Below are positions 24,731 through 38,313 of a DNA stretch of 64,000 bases, one piece after another (within the stretch, counting starts at the first letter, position 1; every line of letters starts with the position of its first letter). The position numbers and the translations under genes are program-made. The DNA is from Delphinapterus leucas. Taxonomy: Eukaryota; Chordata; Mammalia; Artiodactyla; Monodontidae. The DNA lies in NCBI RefSeq assembly GCF_002288925.2, contig NW_022098049.1:4480757-4544756 (forward strand), given 5' to 3'. Under the pieces are notes generated by a model. That model saw only the letters and a program-made list of their open reading frames with translations, had not been told where the DNA came from and made no database searches.

Positions 24731-24736
24731 TTTATT
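24731..24736 (-). terminator. candidate alternative poly(A) signal of LRATD2
   Basis: AATAAA on the minus strand within an A/T-rich block, about 330 bases proximal to the distal candidate. A further proximal AATAAA lies at 26744-26739. Which is used cannot be told from sequence. Confidence 0.35.
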
Positions 24737-25372
24737 TTAATTTACAAAAAAACAATGGTTAGACAATCACATAATATCAAGAGTCTTCAACACAGTGGAT
24801 TCCATTTTGTTAAGAGAAAAAAAATAGAAAACAAGTAATCCTTAAATTTTCTTCACTCTCCATAGCATATGTTGTAGAAAATTAAAGTTTTGCTTCCAAA
24901 AATATGTTTCCATGTGGTTATGGTGTTGTCGACTGGTGCTCTTAGGGCCAGAAGCAGCAAAGACATGAGAAATTTAACTACTGAAGTGTCATTTTTCATA
25001 AAAACTAAAAATTTCCTTAAAGGTCTGGAGTAAAGTCTTCTGCTAGGCTTGTTAGTGCTATAAAGTCATTTTTAATTAAATGTAGAATAAAACTACAAAA
25101 ACTATGAGTTCTTTCAATATAAAAAGTTGTGTAGCTGAAGTTGTAGGCTCCTTTGCCATACATAAGCAGTCTCAATAAAATATTTGCTCAAGTAAGAAAA
25201 TATAATTTGTCTGATTACATTTAGCATCCGTTCCAGTTGGGTGTCCTGCTTATCCCTGCCAGAGCTTCTAAAGAACATTAGAATCAATATTCCTTGCCTT
25301 CAAAGAGCATCCGTAATTCACAGTACAAAACAGTTCTAGAATCTTAGTCCTAAGGAGAAACAAAAATTATTA

Positions 25373-25397
25373 AATATATATATATATATATATATAT
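25373..25397. repeat. (AT)n microsatellite inside the LRATD2 3'UTR
   Basis: About 12 uninterrupted AT units followed by a T run. It lies inside the inferred 3'UTR, so length variants would be transcribed. Confidence 0.85.
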
Positions 25398-28066
25398 TTT
25401 TTTAAAGTGCCAGATGTAGCCATTGCCTGGACATTAAAAACTCTTATCCACAACACTGCCATCTTCGAGAAAGATGCCAACAGTTGATTCAGTCCCCTTT
25501 CCTTGCAACCTTCAGTGGCTGGTTGGTGCTTTACTTTAGGCATGATGACCCTAATAAAACTTCCAACAGAATCACTGTTCCGAAGCATTACGTACTTCAC
25601 ATCTCTGGTACCCTGTAAAAACACGTGATAAAGCAGCATCTGGAGTAGATCTTTCCTCTTCTAGATCATGTTCAAGCCCTGTTATCAAAAACCTCTTCTC
25701 TAGAGGGAGAATGCTACTACTGATATGGATTTTATAAGAGTTCTTCCTTCAAGTTGAGGTTTCTCACAAAGCTGTTTGTAACAGAGTCACTCGGTGTGAC
25801 CAATGACATTCACTTTCCATTGAGGGGTGAAGGAGGGAGACAGAGACTGAGCAGTGGAAAAGAGAGCTGGCTGGCTAGCCCAGAGCTGCTAGACAGTGCC
25901 GCTCTGTTCTTCTCTCTTGCTGTCTGCACAATGTCATTACATTCAACTTTCTTTGATGGTGTTAAACAAAAGACAATCCAAATCTAGAAGGCTCTCCTAA
26001 ATGTCTTTACCCACGTTTACCTTGCTCCGCTTTTCCATGAGCAAAACAATACAAACGCAAAGCTGCGAGATTATTAAACAAGAAAACTAGATCAACATTT
26101 CCAACAGGAGACTGACGCTTCTCCAAATTCCTGGACCAGGGCTGAGTGTGGTTCATCTTTAACATTGACAGGACCTGTTTGGAGATTCCTGTTAAAACAG
26201 GGAACATAGCTAATGCCCTTGTAATGAAATAATTTCATGTTGAGGTGCTATAAAGGTCTAGGCTTTTAAAAATTATGGCCTCAAATTCCCAAGTTTAAAA
26301 AAAGTACGTGTACAAGGAAATCCTTCAAGTTTTGTTGCCTTGATTTAAAGATCTCCAGGCAGGAGGCCTGAGGATGGCCACCACTGTGGAACACTCAAGT
26401 ATGAGTCTACTCCAGCTGTAAGAATTGGGTCACAAAATGACTTGTTCAGCGTAATCTATAATGATTCCCAAGAGAAAAAAAAGAAACTTCACTCAACTTT
26501 TTAGACAGCATTAGCGATGCCACTGTACAGCAGAGGGTTCTGAAATCAAGGGCACGTATCATTAAAGAGCTCACAGGAAAACAAAGGACAGACTGTACAT
26601 TTTTTAAAGCCTCAGAGTAAAGCAAACACAGCAGCAGATTCAAATAGTATCAGCCATCCTGCTTCGGACAGATCCCACAACCACCAATCCATGCTTTAGG
26701 ACTGTCACCAGATCTGGCGCTGACTACACCAGTCTGCATTTATTTATGATTGCTGTCACCCCTCTTCATTGAGAAAGCATTCTGAAGGGGTGTTCTCCAA
26801 GCGACAAGAAGACTGCAGCAATATAACAAGACTTTACACCCTGAATTAAACTGCATCGAGTGTGGCTACCAAAATAAACAACTATCACTGAAATATGCCT
26901 CAAGCCTAAGATTTTACCACCAGCAAAACAAAACTGAGTGAGGGGGATGAGGCAATGAAGGAAAAAAAAAAAATTCACAGGACCACCACACCAAAGCCTT
27001 AAATTAAAAAAAAAAAAGTTACCTTCACTATTCAGGAAGAGAGTCAGGTGGGGGAATGGACAGGAAACTGACTGATTCCTGCCAGGGCAACCCTGTTTGG
27101 CTGTTTCTGTAGTGGATACCTTATGGGGTGGCAGCAGCCAACCTCCCGTGTGACCTGGGGATGAACATGGCCAAGCAGGCTTAATTAGATCAGAGACACA
27201 AAGGGCTATTCCCTCCTTTGATAACAAATACCACAGCTGTAAGTGCCTACAATAGCAAGCGAGAAACAAAGGCAGCAAAACAGAACCAAAATTGAATCCT
27301 TCCTTTAGCTGGCCCCTGACAATGATTTACATGTAACCTGGGAAGTGGCGATGGCCCAGGAGACTCAGCTGGAAGCCAGCTCCAGAAGACAAATCGCTTG
27401 GGGATGGGGAGGGGGCAAGTAGCAAAATCTTTGTTTTGTAGCCCAAGTTTACTCAACTACTTCTTACACTTCACAGGGGGTTGCTTGATTTCAGTCTGCG
27501 GCTCCCAGACCTGGTCCTGGTTTTACCAGCCTTGCACCCCAGAAAAACCACAAGATAAATCACCCCAGCTTCCCGAATCGCTCACACTGCTCTTTGGAGG
27601 TAGCACCACCACAAACCTGCTCTGGCTTTACTACAGGGCATCCTCCAAGCCCATGGTAGGAGGGGAAGCGGTCGGAAGGCAACAGCAGGCATTGGTACTC
27701 TGAACTTTTCTCCACCCCTAAGTGCATAAGAGGCGTCGATTTTTGGACCCAAGTCCAGCAGGGATTAAGTGTCTGGCAAGTCCACAGTGTGCCTCACCTC
27801 GGGAAAGGAAGACAGATTGAGCCGGCGGGCAAGAAGCCCAGAAGTGCCCCCGGCCAAAATGCTCCTACCTGCTCCCTCTTCCTCCTCCGTCCAAGATAAC
27901 AAACTCAAGCCACAGCTGGCTGCGCTTTTCGCCAACTCTCCGTTTTCCAAATGGCCCAGGAGCCCAGATGGGGCCCAGAAGGTGGTGGAGGAGGGAGTGA
28001 GAGGAGGGAGGGAGCAGCGGCTGCTACAAACAGCTCCCTCACACAGCTCCGCTCTCAGCTCGCCGG

Positions 28067-29023
<957 letters not shown>

Positions 29024-29630
29024 TCACACCGCCGTGAGAGGAGAAAGCGAAACCACCACTAGGGTCATTGGCACAGGTCCCCGGACAGGGGCTCAGACCA
29101 CCTGTTGGGAGAGGAAGGCAAGGAAGCCATGTAGGAGCCCTTCCGTGAAACGTGCGATTTGTTCTTAAGAGGAGAAAGAAAGGTTGGGTGTCGGGCACTT
29201 GGAGCCATTTTACGGGAAGTCTCAGATGTGGCGAGCTTTTCCTCACTTTTCCGCCTCCAGGGTCACGGTCGCAGGAGGCCGGGCAACTCCAGCTCTCCCC
29301 CGCCCCCAGCCCTTCACCTCGCCCAGGCAAAAGCCCATTGCATCAGCGACTCCTACCGCTTCCGCCAGCGCCCTACCTGCCAATCCCAAGCAGGAGGGAG
29401 AAAGGAAAAGAAACTTTAATTCCCCTTTCCTAGCCCCCTCCTTTCACCTCAGGGTCCTAAGTTACCCAAGAGACGCCCCCATATCAATCGCTGAGGAAAC
29501 CGGCTAGGACCCCGCAGCGCGGCCCGGGCAGGTGAGCCGCCCTACCTGGCTCACCTGCGGTGCTTTCTCCTCCCGTCTTGCCCGCCCCTCCCCCCGCGCG
29601 CCCGCCCTCTACCTCGGGTTACCTGCGCAA

Positions 29631-29636
29631 ACTCAC
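29631..29636 (-). other. candidate splice donor of LRATD2 non-coding exon 1
   Basis: The minus strand reads G|GTGAGT here, a strong donor match. It would give an intron of about 620 bases to the acceptor at 29010. A second possible donor, CAG|GTAACC, lies 10-15 bases further downstream on the minus strand. Not proven without RNA. Confidence 0.35.
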
Positions 29637-30205
29637 CCGCCTAGAGGTGGAGGCCGTGGAGAATTGGGAGGGGCCCCCCGCCGCACCCTGAGACTTCTAG
29701 GGCGAGTTTGCAGGTGTGCGCTCCGCAGGCTCTCCTCTCCGGGCGCCAGCGGCTGCGAGGCTGGTCATGGGGGAGCAGCGCATGTCTTGCCCCCGCGGCT
29801 ACGCAGCGCCTCAAGACTTGAAGGTGGGGAGCGGCGCCTCTTCACACAGCACCCCTTCCCTCTGCCTGGGGCCGCTTCTCCCCTTCAACCTGCTCTTGGG
29901 GGAGGTGGGGCTCCTTAGAAGGAGGAGAAGGAAGCAGCCTTGGTGCCCCGCGGCGGCAGCTCCCGCTCGGTCCGGGCGAGCAACAAGCGCCGGAGCGGGA
30001 GAGACGGGATTGTAGATCCGGCTCCGGGCTCCCAGGGCGGGAGAGCAGCCGCTGGCATTTAAAGAGACAGGCGCTCGCTCCCGGAGCCCGGGTCTTTCCT
30101 GCACGGCGCTGAGCCTCAGGCATCCCCGCCTCCGCCCCGCCCACACGGGTCACGGGGCTCCGCCCAGGCCACGCCCCCGCTCCGGAGCGGATTTAAATCC
30201 CGCCG

Positions 30206-31875
30206 GTAAATAACCGATGGGTCGACTGGACTGGCGGTCTTCGCGCCTAACAAGTAGGATCTTTGCTTACCTTCTTAGAGCAAGACCTTGTTGTGAAGTC
30301 CTCGCTGCTTGCTCAGGTCGTATTTTTCGGAGCTGTGAGCTTCAAAATGGAGTTGGAAAGCAAACGCCACCTGCCAGTGTAGAAAGGAGAGAGGGATTAA
30401 GAGTTTGGTGTGTGTTCCGTTTCCCCTTCGTCTCTTCATCCCCAGAGTACCTGGAGAGGGAGGAACAGTCGTTAGAAAGCAAACAAACTTTTGCTTCTTT
30501 CTTTCCTTTCCTAGAACCGATTTCTTACCAAAGGTCACAGAAGAGAATTTTGTACTAGGACAGCTGGAGAAGTGCTTCCGTTTAGAGGTATTACCAGAAT
30601 AAGCCCTGTGAAACTTTCAGATAGGAAAAAAAATTCACAGAAAGGAAACAGTATAAAACAGAATGAAGACTTAGTTGCTGACTTGGTTCCAAGACCCGGG
30701 CTCTTAATAATGTCCCTCGAAGTTAGAACAAAGTTGATTTCATAACCTCCATTGTTGTTTTGAGAGTTACCAGTTCATACATGGGATAGTGAAAGAAAGC
30801 ATTCACCTCTGCTTGTTTATTTTGGGGGTAGAGGATGTAGGAATTGCCTAATTGTCTTTAAGAACATATTAGCAGAGGCCCTCTGTGGATATATTTCCTT
30901 CCTGCTGACTTACAGAAGGAAGTGACAGGAGACTAGTATTGCCTATTAACCTCCACTACAAGAGTACAGTTCCTGCCTCTCCCCTCTTTGTTGGTTTTGT
31001 TTCTTGTACCTAAGATGGAAGCTAACAAAGTGGTTTTTCTTTTCTTTTTTTTTTTTTTCTTTTTTTAAATAATGGATTGGAGTCGGGGTGGAGGGATGAC
31101 AATAAACAAGCTTAGACTTTCACTGGAACACTGGAACACCCAAAGTAATTCTTGGTGGAATTAAGAATGCAACTCAAGACCTCCTCTACCCTGTTTTCCA
31201 TCACTGTTTCTTCTCACTCAGTTTTTCCAGGTAACACTATTATTCAGTGTGTATACTGACCAGTGGAAACAGGAATATACTAACACCACTGTGATCCTTT
31301 TTAGTTTGAGGGGGAAAAAAAAATCTACTTACGTACTTTTGAGCCCCAGCAATCAATATTGGCAGGGCTGTGATGGAAGTTAGTCCTTCAGCAAGTCTAA
31401 GATCACAGTATAAGTTAGACCAAAAGAGACTTCTGTATGTCTGCTGTATAGATTATTTTCTGACCAGCCTCAGGCACGTGTGACCAGATGAGTCTCCTCC
31501 CTGGACTTTTTCATAACACGTGCTCTGGGAGCTGCTGTTTAACCTGACTAGTATTTGCCACTAGCATGTGAGCTCATGTAGATGCCCATTTTACAGGGAG
31601 GGAGGGGGTTTAGACTGAAAGAGGCAATGGCAAGTCATCCCATGTCTGTCAGGCTGGGGAACCTCTGCTACCATCAGCTGTGGTAGGCCACTTTGCCCCT
31701 AGGTGGTACTGGGTAGTTTGCCTTGAGATGGGAGAATCCATAGAAGGACACAGTAGTATGACAGTTTGCTGCCAGCACTCTGAGGCACAGATCTAATGAG
31801 TAAGGAAACAACACCTTGTTGTCCAGGTGTCTAGCCTATTGCCTTTATGAGCTCTGTTCAGGTACCCGGTTGTGG
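30206..31875. other. upstream flank of LRATD2, no gene recognised
   Basis: GC content falls quickly after 30250. No SINE or L1 is visible in about 1.65 kb. A T-rich run lies at 31035-31070. The lack of clear insertions next to a promoter makes it a reasonable place to look for regulatory elements, but none is shown by sequence alone. Confidence 0.5.
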
Positions 31876-31879
31876 CTCA

Positions 31880-31990
31880 ACAACAGTTCTTGAACTGACC
31901 AACTATAAAGTCTCAGAGGGAACAGGCTCTGAGTCATTTTTATATCCCAATGCCTGGCACTCAGTAAGTACTCAATAAATGCTTGATGGA
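31880..31990 (+). mobile_element. L2 LINE, 3' end
   Basis: CCCAATGCCTGGCACTCAGT, GTACTCAATAAATGCTTGAT. Confidence 0.75.
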
Positions 31991-32517
31991 CGCCTTAGGG
32001 GAATTCTTGGACATATCAATAACCTGTCTCCTGTGTAACTTCTTCCATGAATGCCTGTTTAGGGCCCAGCCTCCATCTGATCCCCCAGGGCTCTTGGTCA
32101 TAGTTTACAGAATGGCTCCCAAACATGCTTTGCTCATCTCAATGCTTGTTTAATAAATTTAAATTAACTGTCAATAATTTGGAGACTTGGGAAATCTCAC
32201 ATAAAAATTCAGATTTTCAGATTCACTTGAAAGTGCTAATGTATGAGACCACTGGGCCCACATTCCAGGATGGCAACAAAAAGCTAGAGCTGAGCAGTGG
32301 TTGCCTTGGAGATGAGATGTAGCCTCCAGTTGGCCCCAGTCCCTGTCCTACCCACCTCACTTACTAGTTCCTTGACTGGCCCTGGGAGACTCTGTGTTGG
32401 CCACCTCTGCCATCAAATTTCTGCATTATACATTGTATCACTTGATAATATGTAAGTCAGCACTTGATCACATAGCATCTGGTATTATTCTTTAATTCAT
32501 ATATTTAAAATGTCTTC
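31991..32517. other. intergenic, nothing assignable
   Basis: No gene or clear repeat up to the target duplication of the next L1. Confidence 0.45.
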
Positions 32518-32535
32518 TAAAGAGAGCTTGATTCA

Positions 32536-33780
32536 CAACTTCTTTATCCATTCATCTGTCAATGGACATTTCAGTTGTTTCCATGACCTGGCTGTTGTAA
32601 ATAGTGCTGCAATGAACAGTGGGGTGCGTGTGTCTCTTTAAATTACGGTTTTCTCAGGGTATATGCCCAGTAGTGGGATTGCTGGGTCATATGGTAGTTC
32701 TGTTTTTAGTTTTTTAAGTAACCTCTATACTGTTCTCCAAAGTGGTTGTATTAACTTACATTCCCACCAACAGTGCAAGAGGGTTCCCTTCTCTCCACAC
32801 CCTCTCCAGCATTTATTGCTTGTAGATTTTTTTTGATGATGGCCATTCTGACCGGTGTGAGGTGATACCTCATGGTGGTACATATATACAATGGAATATT
32901 ACTCAGCCATAAAAAGGAACGAAATTGGGTCAGTTGTAGAGACATGGATGGACCTAGAGACTATCATACATAATGAAATAAGTCAGAAAGAGAAAAATAC
33001 CGTATGCTAACACATATATATATGGAATCTTAAAAAGCAGTACTGATGAACCTAGTGGTAGGGCAGAAATAAAGACGCAGACGCAGAGAACGGACTTGAG
33101 GACACAGCGGGGGAAAGGGAAGCTGGGATGAAGTGAGAGAGTAGCATTGACATATATGCACTACCACATGTAAAATGGATGGCTATTGGGAAGCTGCTGC
33201 ATAGCACAGGGAGATCAGTTAGATGTTTTGTGAAGACCTAGAGGGATGGGATAGGGAGGGTGGGAGGGAGGCTCAAGAGGGGGGAGATATGGGGATATAT
33301 GTATATGTATAGCTGATTCACTTTGTTGTACAGCAGAAACGAACACAACATTGTAAAGCAATTATACTCCAGTAAAGATGGGGAAAAAAAAGAAAAACAA
33401 ATATTGTATATTAACACATATATGTGGAATCTAGAAAAATAGTACAGATGAACCTATTTCCAGGGCAGGAATAGAGACGCAGATGTAGAGAACAGATGTG
33501 TGGACTCCTGGGGTGGGGAGGGGAGGGGGGGATGAATTGCAAGATTAGGTTTGACATAAATACACTACCATGTGTAAAATAGCTAACTAGTGGGAACCTG
33601 CGGTACAGCACAGGGAGCTCAGCTCGGTCCTCTGTGATGACCTAGAGGGCGGGATGGGGGTATGCGAGGGAGGTCCAAGAGGGAGGGGACATATGTACAC
33701 ATACAGCTGATTCACCTCGTTGTACAGCAGAAACTAACACACCACTGTAAAACAATTACACTCCAATAAAAAAATAATAG
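32536..33780. mobile_element. L1 insertion with inverted 5' segment and two tandem 3'UTRs
   Basis: The 18-base target duplication TAAAGAGAGCTTGATTCA is exact at 32518-32535 and 33781-33798. From 32536 to about 32873 the sequence is ORF2 in minus orientation, from the GATAAAGAAG region back to the GAGGTATCACC region. From 32876 (TGGTACATATATACAATGGA) it runs in plus orientation through the ORF2 end and a 3'UTR ending in a short A run at about 33384-33391. A second, diverged L1 3'UTR follows at 33392-33780. The inverted and direct parts join almost base-for-base in L1 coordinates, which is the mark of twin priming. Confidence 0.92.
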
Positions 33781-33809
33781 TAAAGAGAGCTTGATTCAAA
33801 ATATATTTC

Positions 33810-34815
33810 TTGAAGACCTGCTAGGTACCTGTTAGTCTTAAACACCACACATTTATTCTACAAGTACAACAGGCACTGTGTTAGGTTTTGTAGGTATTCA
33901 TGTCCCCATGAAATATATAGACTCCTTTAAGACAGTGTGACATGTCCTACAGGAAGGGAAAGTAGAGGATGCTGAGGGGAAGTTTCAAGACATGTTGATA
34001 CAAAGGTGAATGTTAAAGTGCCTGCCATCAGGGGCTTGGACTAGCGGGGGTGACACAACTCTAAAATTAACAATGACATCTACCATTGAGTGAGCTTCTA
34101 ATTCTGTTATAAAAGACAATTAAGTTTAGAGAGGCTAAGTGACTTCTTCCAGCTGGTAAGATCTCACAGGTCTGCTTGACTTCAAGGCCTGTGCTCATAA
34201 CCACTTTGTTTTAAACAGAGACAAATACATTCTTCAATATTTAACAAATATTTGAGTGTCTGGGTTTACTGGGCTCCAGAGATAAAAAGCCACGGACTCA
34301 GTAGACAAAGTCCTTTCTCTTAATGGCTTTTATGTGTTGACAGGAGGAGACAATTGACAAGTTTAAGTAACTGTATATTCCTTTCTGAAAGTGATAAGGG
34401 CCATAAAGAAATAGACTAGGGTAATGGGGTTTAATAACTGTGGCTACAGAGAGGGTGGCAGGGGTGAGTTGGCCTACTTTGGATAAAATGGTCAGAGATG
34501 GGCTCCTAAAGAAGTGAAACTTGGGCTGAGACTTGAAGGATGAGAAGGAGGTGGCCTTGGCATTCCCTCCACAGGGAACACCAAGAGCAAAGGCCTGAGG
34601 TGAGAAGGAATTGGAGTGTTTAGGAAAAAGGGGGGATAAAAGGTTGCGACTAGAGCACAGTCAGTGAGAAGGTATGTGATAAGGGGGTGCAGTTAGAGCC
34701 ATGGGAAAGCTTTGGGGGTTTAGGGTTGTCACTCTGGCTGCCCTATGGGAAATGGACTGTAAAGGGATGAGAGAGGAAGCAGGTCCTATAAATGACCAGG
34801 CCATAGGGAGGAAAG
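33810..34815 (-). mobile_element. L2 LINE with a probable MIR inside
   Basis: Landmarks in reverse L2 order: GCACTGTGTTAGGTTTTGTA, TGGTCAGAGATGGGCTCCTA, a GGAACACCAAGAGCAAAGGC segment, GTCACTCTGGCTGCCCTATG and AATGGACTGTAAAGGGATG. An MIR-like stretch at 34075-34215 (AGAGAGGCTAAGTGACTTCT) interrupts. Confidence 0.75.
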
Positions 34816-37285
34816 GCCTTACCTGCAGATGGAGCCTCGTGAACAAGGGATAAAGCCACCAAGGCACCTTCCCCAAGAGCAGCCATTAGATTCAATTCAA
34901 ACGTTAGATTTGAATTCTCAGCCATACTGTAGCTTCATCCTCCCCCAGCAGTGACCCAAGTGTCACATTCCACACACCTCCTTGGAGGAGGCACTCAATA
35001 AAAACAAGTTGTGTTGAATGCCAGTTAATTGCTCTCACAGTATTCCTGTCCAGAGCAGAGGGGAATAATCGAGAAGAGATGTTTCTACCTGACAAGGCAT
35101 TGGCCCCCGACTCTGCAGGTGTATTGGAGATCTCGGTTTAAATGGCTCGACCCAAGAATGTACAAAAGAGAATCAGGAGAGCAGAGTTGTCTGCTCAGGC
35201 AGTCTAACTCTGCCTGTTCCCAGGGCTGGGCCCCAGGCTCACGGCAATGGCAGATAGCTGAGTGAGTTTGCTGGAAAACAGGTCCCTCCACAACTTCCTT
35301 ATGTTGGGAAACTTCCAGACTTCCCCGTGCCTGTCACCCACAGCTGGGGTTCTGTTGAGACATAGAAAGTGAGTGGTAGCAGAATGAAAACACATGACCT
35401 GGGTTGGCGTCTTGTTTGCCAGGTTCATGACCTTGGAGCCATCTCTTACTTGCTCTGGGCCTCCTTTTCCAAACTCTAAAGTGGGGCTCGTGATACTATT
35501 TGCCTCGCTTGGGGATCGTCATGTGAGACAGTGTATGTGGAAGCACCTCGAAAATCCTGAAGACTGTGTGGAGGCCACGTGTTATTTACACCTACCAAAC
35601 CCTAGGTTAGGGCCGTGTTAGAGCCAGATGATGATTTTAATATGGGAAGCCAAAGAATAACCATTTGTTACAGGCGTCAGCTTACCAGATCTCCATACCA
35701 ATCCCGTTTCTTTCCACTTCCCAGATAAGGATACAAAGGCTCAGGAGTATGAATCTTATGGCTTATGAGTGGGAGAAGCTGGATTCAAATCCAAATCTGC
35801 CTGGCTCCAAGTCCATACTTTTCACGCCATGTCAAGCGGCCTCAGGAGTACCAGCATGTGTGTTGTTCATCCAGACACTGGCCAGTCTGAGGACCAGGGG
35901 GCTGCTTTGTCTTCTGGATGTAGAGTGACCAACTTGTCACAGTTTGCCCAGGACGATCCTGGTTTCACACTGAAAGTCCCATGTCCTAGGCAAACTGGGA
36001 CACTTGGCTGCCCTACCTTGGTGGCTCCCTAACCTGGTCATTGCTTTTTCTGCCCCTGAGCGGATTGGGGATATTGCTGGGGGTGGAGCAGGGAAGGGGG
36101 AGGGGAGAAAGGAAAGTCAGGTGTTCTAGTCCAGACCTCACTCTCATAAAGGGTTGCCATCTCCAGGCGAGGTTATGCAAACAGCAGCAGCTAGGCAAAC
36201 GGGGTTATCCAGTAAAAGAGACAATAAATATTACATGCTTTTGGCATTCATTCTTTTTTTTTTCTTTTTTTACTTGGATTCTTTCCAGGAGGTGAGGGCA
36301 GGGCCTGTCTCTTCTTTGAGAGGACAGGCCTGCAGCTGCGCCCTCTCTCTTCACCCTCCCAGCCTGTCTTGGGCTTTAAAACCTGCAGAAACAGTTTTGC
36401 ACTTTGGCTGAATGATTCCTCCATCTTCAGATTAAGGAAGGGAGCACAGAGGCTGCTGAGTGTCATCCTTTTCCTTGGCTTCTGCATTTTATTTCCTTTT
36501 CCCCTCAGATCCCCAGAACAGGCTCTCTCAAGCAGGCTGGGCAAGAGCTGGTCTTCCCTGTGGTTTGGTATGTGGAGGAGATGCCCTGAGAAGTGGTCTG
36601 GGGCTGTCACCCGCCCCAGACCTTCAGCTCTCCATGCATTAATCCTGGGCCTAAATTGTGAGGAAGCTTTTAACCCTTTCCTGGAAGAGGGATCACCAGT
36701 TGGAAAACACCGAGGCTTGTGCCTCCTGGAAGCTGGCTGTTTTAGGAGACCCCTGACATTATATTGTTGGTGTTGAACCAGAGTTTGATTTGTGCCGGGG
36801 AGTCTGAGCTTGTAGCTGGGCTCCTGCAGAAGCCTCATGAAAGATGCATTTCACCAGGTGGTTCCAGGGGAGAGACTAGCTTAAATTACAGCTCTACAAA
36901 TCCAAATATTGGCATATCTGCAAATCCAAATGTAGGAATTTAAAAAAAAATCTAAATTCTAAGAATCTTATTTTGCACTTCTTGTGCAAGAAGGGGAGGA
37001 TGAGCTATTCAGAGAAGAGACAAGGCTGTCAATCACAAGAGAGAAGCTTCGGCAGAGCAAACCCAACCTCCTTTTCTTTCCTTGGCCATTCTTCATGCTT
37101 CCAGGGAAGAAGAGCTCCGACAAGAGAGAGGAAGACGGTGTTCAGCGCAGCTTTCTGCAGGACAGATTAGAGGGACCACCCACCCAGTAACTGGGGCATT
37201 GGGCTCACTAAATCTGGTTGGTCAATTTCTGTCTGCTTTCCCCAAACCACTTCTAGGCCTGGGGCCAAGGGACCCTGATGAAGGA
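34816..37285. other. intergenic, no gene recognised
   Basis: The longest frames, including 196 codons on the minus strand at 36248-36838 and 135 on the plus strand at 36369-36776, overlap each other and lack family resemblance. A T-rich tract lies at 36251-36271. MIR-like words near 35400-35550 and 35690-35830 are too decayed to place. Confidence 0.5.
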
Positions 37286-37444
37286 CTCACCCCCCTATAG
37301 TCTATTCACAACACAGCAGCCCCCAGCAATCTTCTGAGACAGCGAGCCTAGCCAGGTCTGCTCAAAACTCTATGGCTCCCTGTCTCCCTTGGAGAAAAGC
37401 CAAAGTCCTGAAGCTAAATCCGGCCTCTTACCCCAACACCAAAT

Positions 37445-38050
37445 TAAATCTCGGAGACAGAGTTTTGGGTGAGGTAGAGAAGAATTAGCTTTATCGCTTT
37501 GCCAGGCAAAGGGGGTCACAGCAGACTAATGCCCTTGAAACTGTGTGTCCCAACCCAGACGGGGTAGTGAGGAGTTTTATAGGAGTGGTTCAAAGAGGTG
37601 TGATCAGCTGGTGGACATTCTCCTGATGGTTTGGTGGGGAGGTTTGGAGGGAGTCGGCATCATCAACCTTCTGGTTCCAGCCAGTCTGGGGTCTCCTGCT
37701 TGTGGGCAGCAGACTGTCCTTAACCATTAACTGTTAACTTCACCCACATGGTGGGGGTTTCAGTATCTGCAAAACAGCTTAAAGATGTTGTTGTGTGCAT
37801 CCCTTGATGGGGAACCAGGACCTCATCCCAAGGCTGCACTATGGTTTCTCTTCACTGTTTGTTCCTCCCCTGTCTCTGCATCCCCTCCTTTCCCTAATTA
37901 ACAACTACTTGAACCTGCCCATTGGAACTCAGGGAGGGTCATGGAGGCTGAATAAAGCCTGTTTCCTGTCATCAGAGAAATGGGGGACACAGAAAGGCTT
38001 TGTGCCCAGGAGCCGCACAGGGTCCTGCTCGGTATCAGTCCCTAAAATAG
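37445..38050 (+). mobile_element. probable endogenous-retrovirus LTR inside the L2
   Basis: It interrupts the L2. It contains CAGGCAAAGGGGGTCACAGC, a pyrimidine-rich stretch and AATAAAGCCTGTTTCCTGTC at 37951-37970, which looks like an LTR poly(A) signal. No adjoining gag, pol or env was seen. Ends not fixed; I found no clean TG...CA pair or target duplication. Confidence 0.5.
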
Positions 38051-38313
38051 CCCCACAGCCCTGCCTGCCTCCTTCATTCCCTGTCTGATGCCCCATCGCT
38101 CACACCTCCAGATGCACTGTCCCCTTGCTCTGCCTCCCCTGTGGTTGGCATGCTTCTCCCCCATGTCCTCAACATTTGCTGTTCCTTCTGTTTGGAATGC
38201 TTTTCCCCAGGTATCTTCATGGTGTGCTCTTTAGTCTTGACTCAGATGTTAGCTTCTTGGTGAGCTTTCCCCAAGAGCCCTATTCAAAATTTCAAATGTC
38301 CTCCCATACATAC

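Larger units (their letters stand above)
24380..28066 (-). other. LRATD2: LRATD2 3' untranslated region (inferred extent)
   Basis: About 3.7 kb follow the stop codon on the minus strand with no recognisable SINE, L1, L2 or MIR, in contrast to nearly every other stretch of this length in the window. Lack of insertions and AT-rich composition fit a conserved long 3'UTR. Several minus-strand AATAAA motifs occur: 26744-26739, 24736-24731 and 24403-24398. The distal one gives a gene span of about 5.7 kb, similar to the roughly 5.9 kb I recall for the human gene. Reading frames inside it (for example 26766-27278 minus) look like chance. The end point is inferred; RNA data would fix it. Confidence 0.6.

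Noticed and set aside
26766..27278. 170-codon minus-strand frame downstream of LRATD2
   Set aside because: It lies in the inferred 3'UTR, includes Phe runs from A tracts and has no family resemblance.
36248..36838. 196-codon minus-strand frame, the longest non-repeat frame outside LRATD2
   Set aside because: No recognisable domain, a low-complexity Lys-rich end caused by a T tract, overlap with competing plus-strand frames and no promoter or splice context.
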